Shown: piece by piece, positions 63,966 to 64,000 of the stretch
Numbering within the stretch: the stretch's first letter is position 1
How the letters are laid out: each line of letters opens with the position of its first letter
Source of the DNA: Salvia splendens
Lineage: Eukaryota > Streptophyta > Magnoliopsida > Lamiales > Lamiaceae
DNA: 64,000 bases
Assembly: GCF_004379255.2 (NCBI RefSeq)
Contig: NC_056039.1
Coordinates: 32,377,883 to 32,441,882 of the forward strand
Direction: 5' to 3'
The notes under the pieces: generated by a model
Database searches by the model: none
The model's input: only the letters and a program-made list of their open reading frames with translations
Told to the model about the DNA's origin: nothing
Program-made: the position numbers and the translations under genes

Positions 63966-64000
63966 AAAAATGTACTACGTGCTAAGTGCATAAAGTCATA

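Overview
The window is nuclear DNA of a flowering plant, most likely a eudicot: compact GT-AG introns, plant-only gene families (a GHR1-type receptor, a germin-like protein, a GH1 beta-glucosidase, a POLLENLESS3/MS5-type TPR protein), nuclear tRNA-Glu genes, and Ty1/Copia, Athila, PIF/Harbinger, Stowaway and MULE-type repeats. I cannot name the species.

Host genes, left to right: GHR1-like LRR receptor pseudokinase (2799-6465, +); mitochondrial 3-hydroxyisobutyrate dehydrogenase (11465-13918, +, ten exons); MS5-like TPR gene (32008-35072, +, five exons); GH1 beta-glucosidase (35269-38055, -, twelve exons); a small unknown gene (41569-42018, +); beta-tubulin (42444-44401, -, three exons); germin-like protein (49009-49784, -, two exons); two tRNA-Glu(CTC) genes (50870-50942 and 52588-52660, +) with a broken third copy. 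All splice junctions were placed by eye and keep the frame. From memory, Arabidopsis chromosome 4 has TUB9, MS5, HEN1, HIBADH and GHR1 as close neighbours (At4g20890-At4g20940), so the left two thirds looks like conserved microsynteny swollen by transposons. No HEN1 was found here.

Mobile DNA fills most of the rest. A decayed Copia element (14131-31093, target duplication ATCTA) is split by a young 11.4-kb Athila element (16373-27728, target duplication TTGTG, LTRs almost identical). The Athila gag-pol frame is open for 1482 codons but lacks the reverse transcriptase domain. A second Copia element (55357-60467, target duplication AAAAT) has an open 1356-codon gag-pol. Non-autonomous PIF/Harbinger-like elements carrying only a Myb/SANT-like ORF1 lie at 1-1658, 6714-8393, about 10033-11025 and 38697-40785; the first two flank GHR1 in opposite orientation. 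A hexokinase exon-1 fragment lies at 9456-9700. Three clear Stowaway MITEs, one decayed MITE, an 828-bp foldback element with a 9-bp target duplication (61923-62750) and an old duplicated non-coding block (about 53690-55110 and 61450-63965) occupy the right third.

The most unusual items are the RT-less but recently moved Athila element with 20 copies of a 14-bp quasi-palindrome, the families of ORF1-only Harbinger-like elements with palindromic subterminal arrays, and the syntenic gene block.
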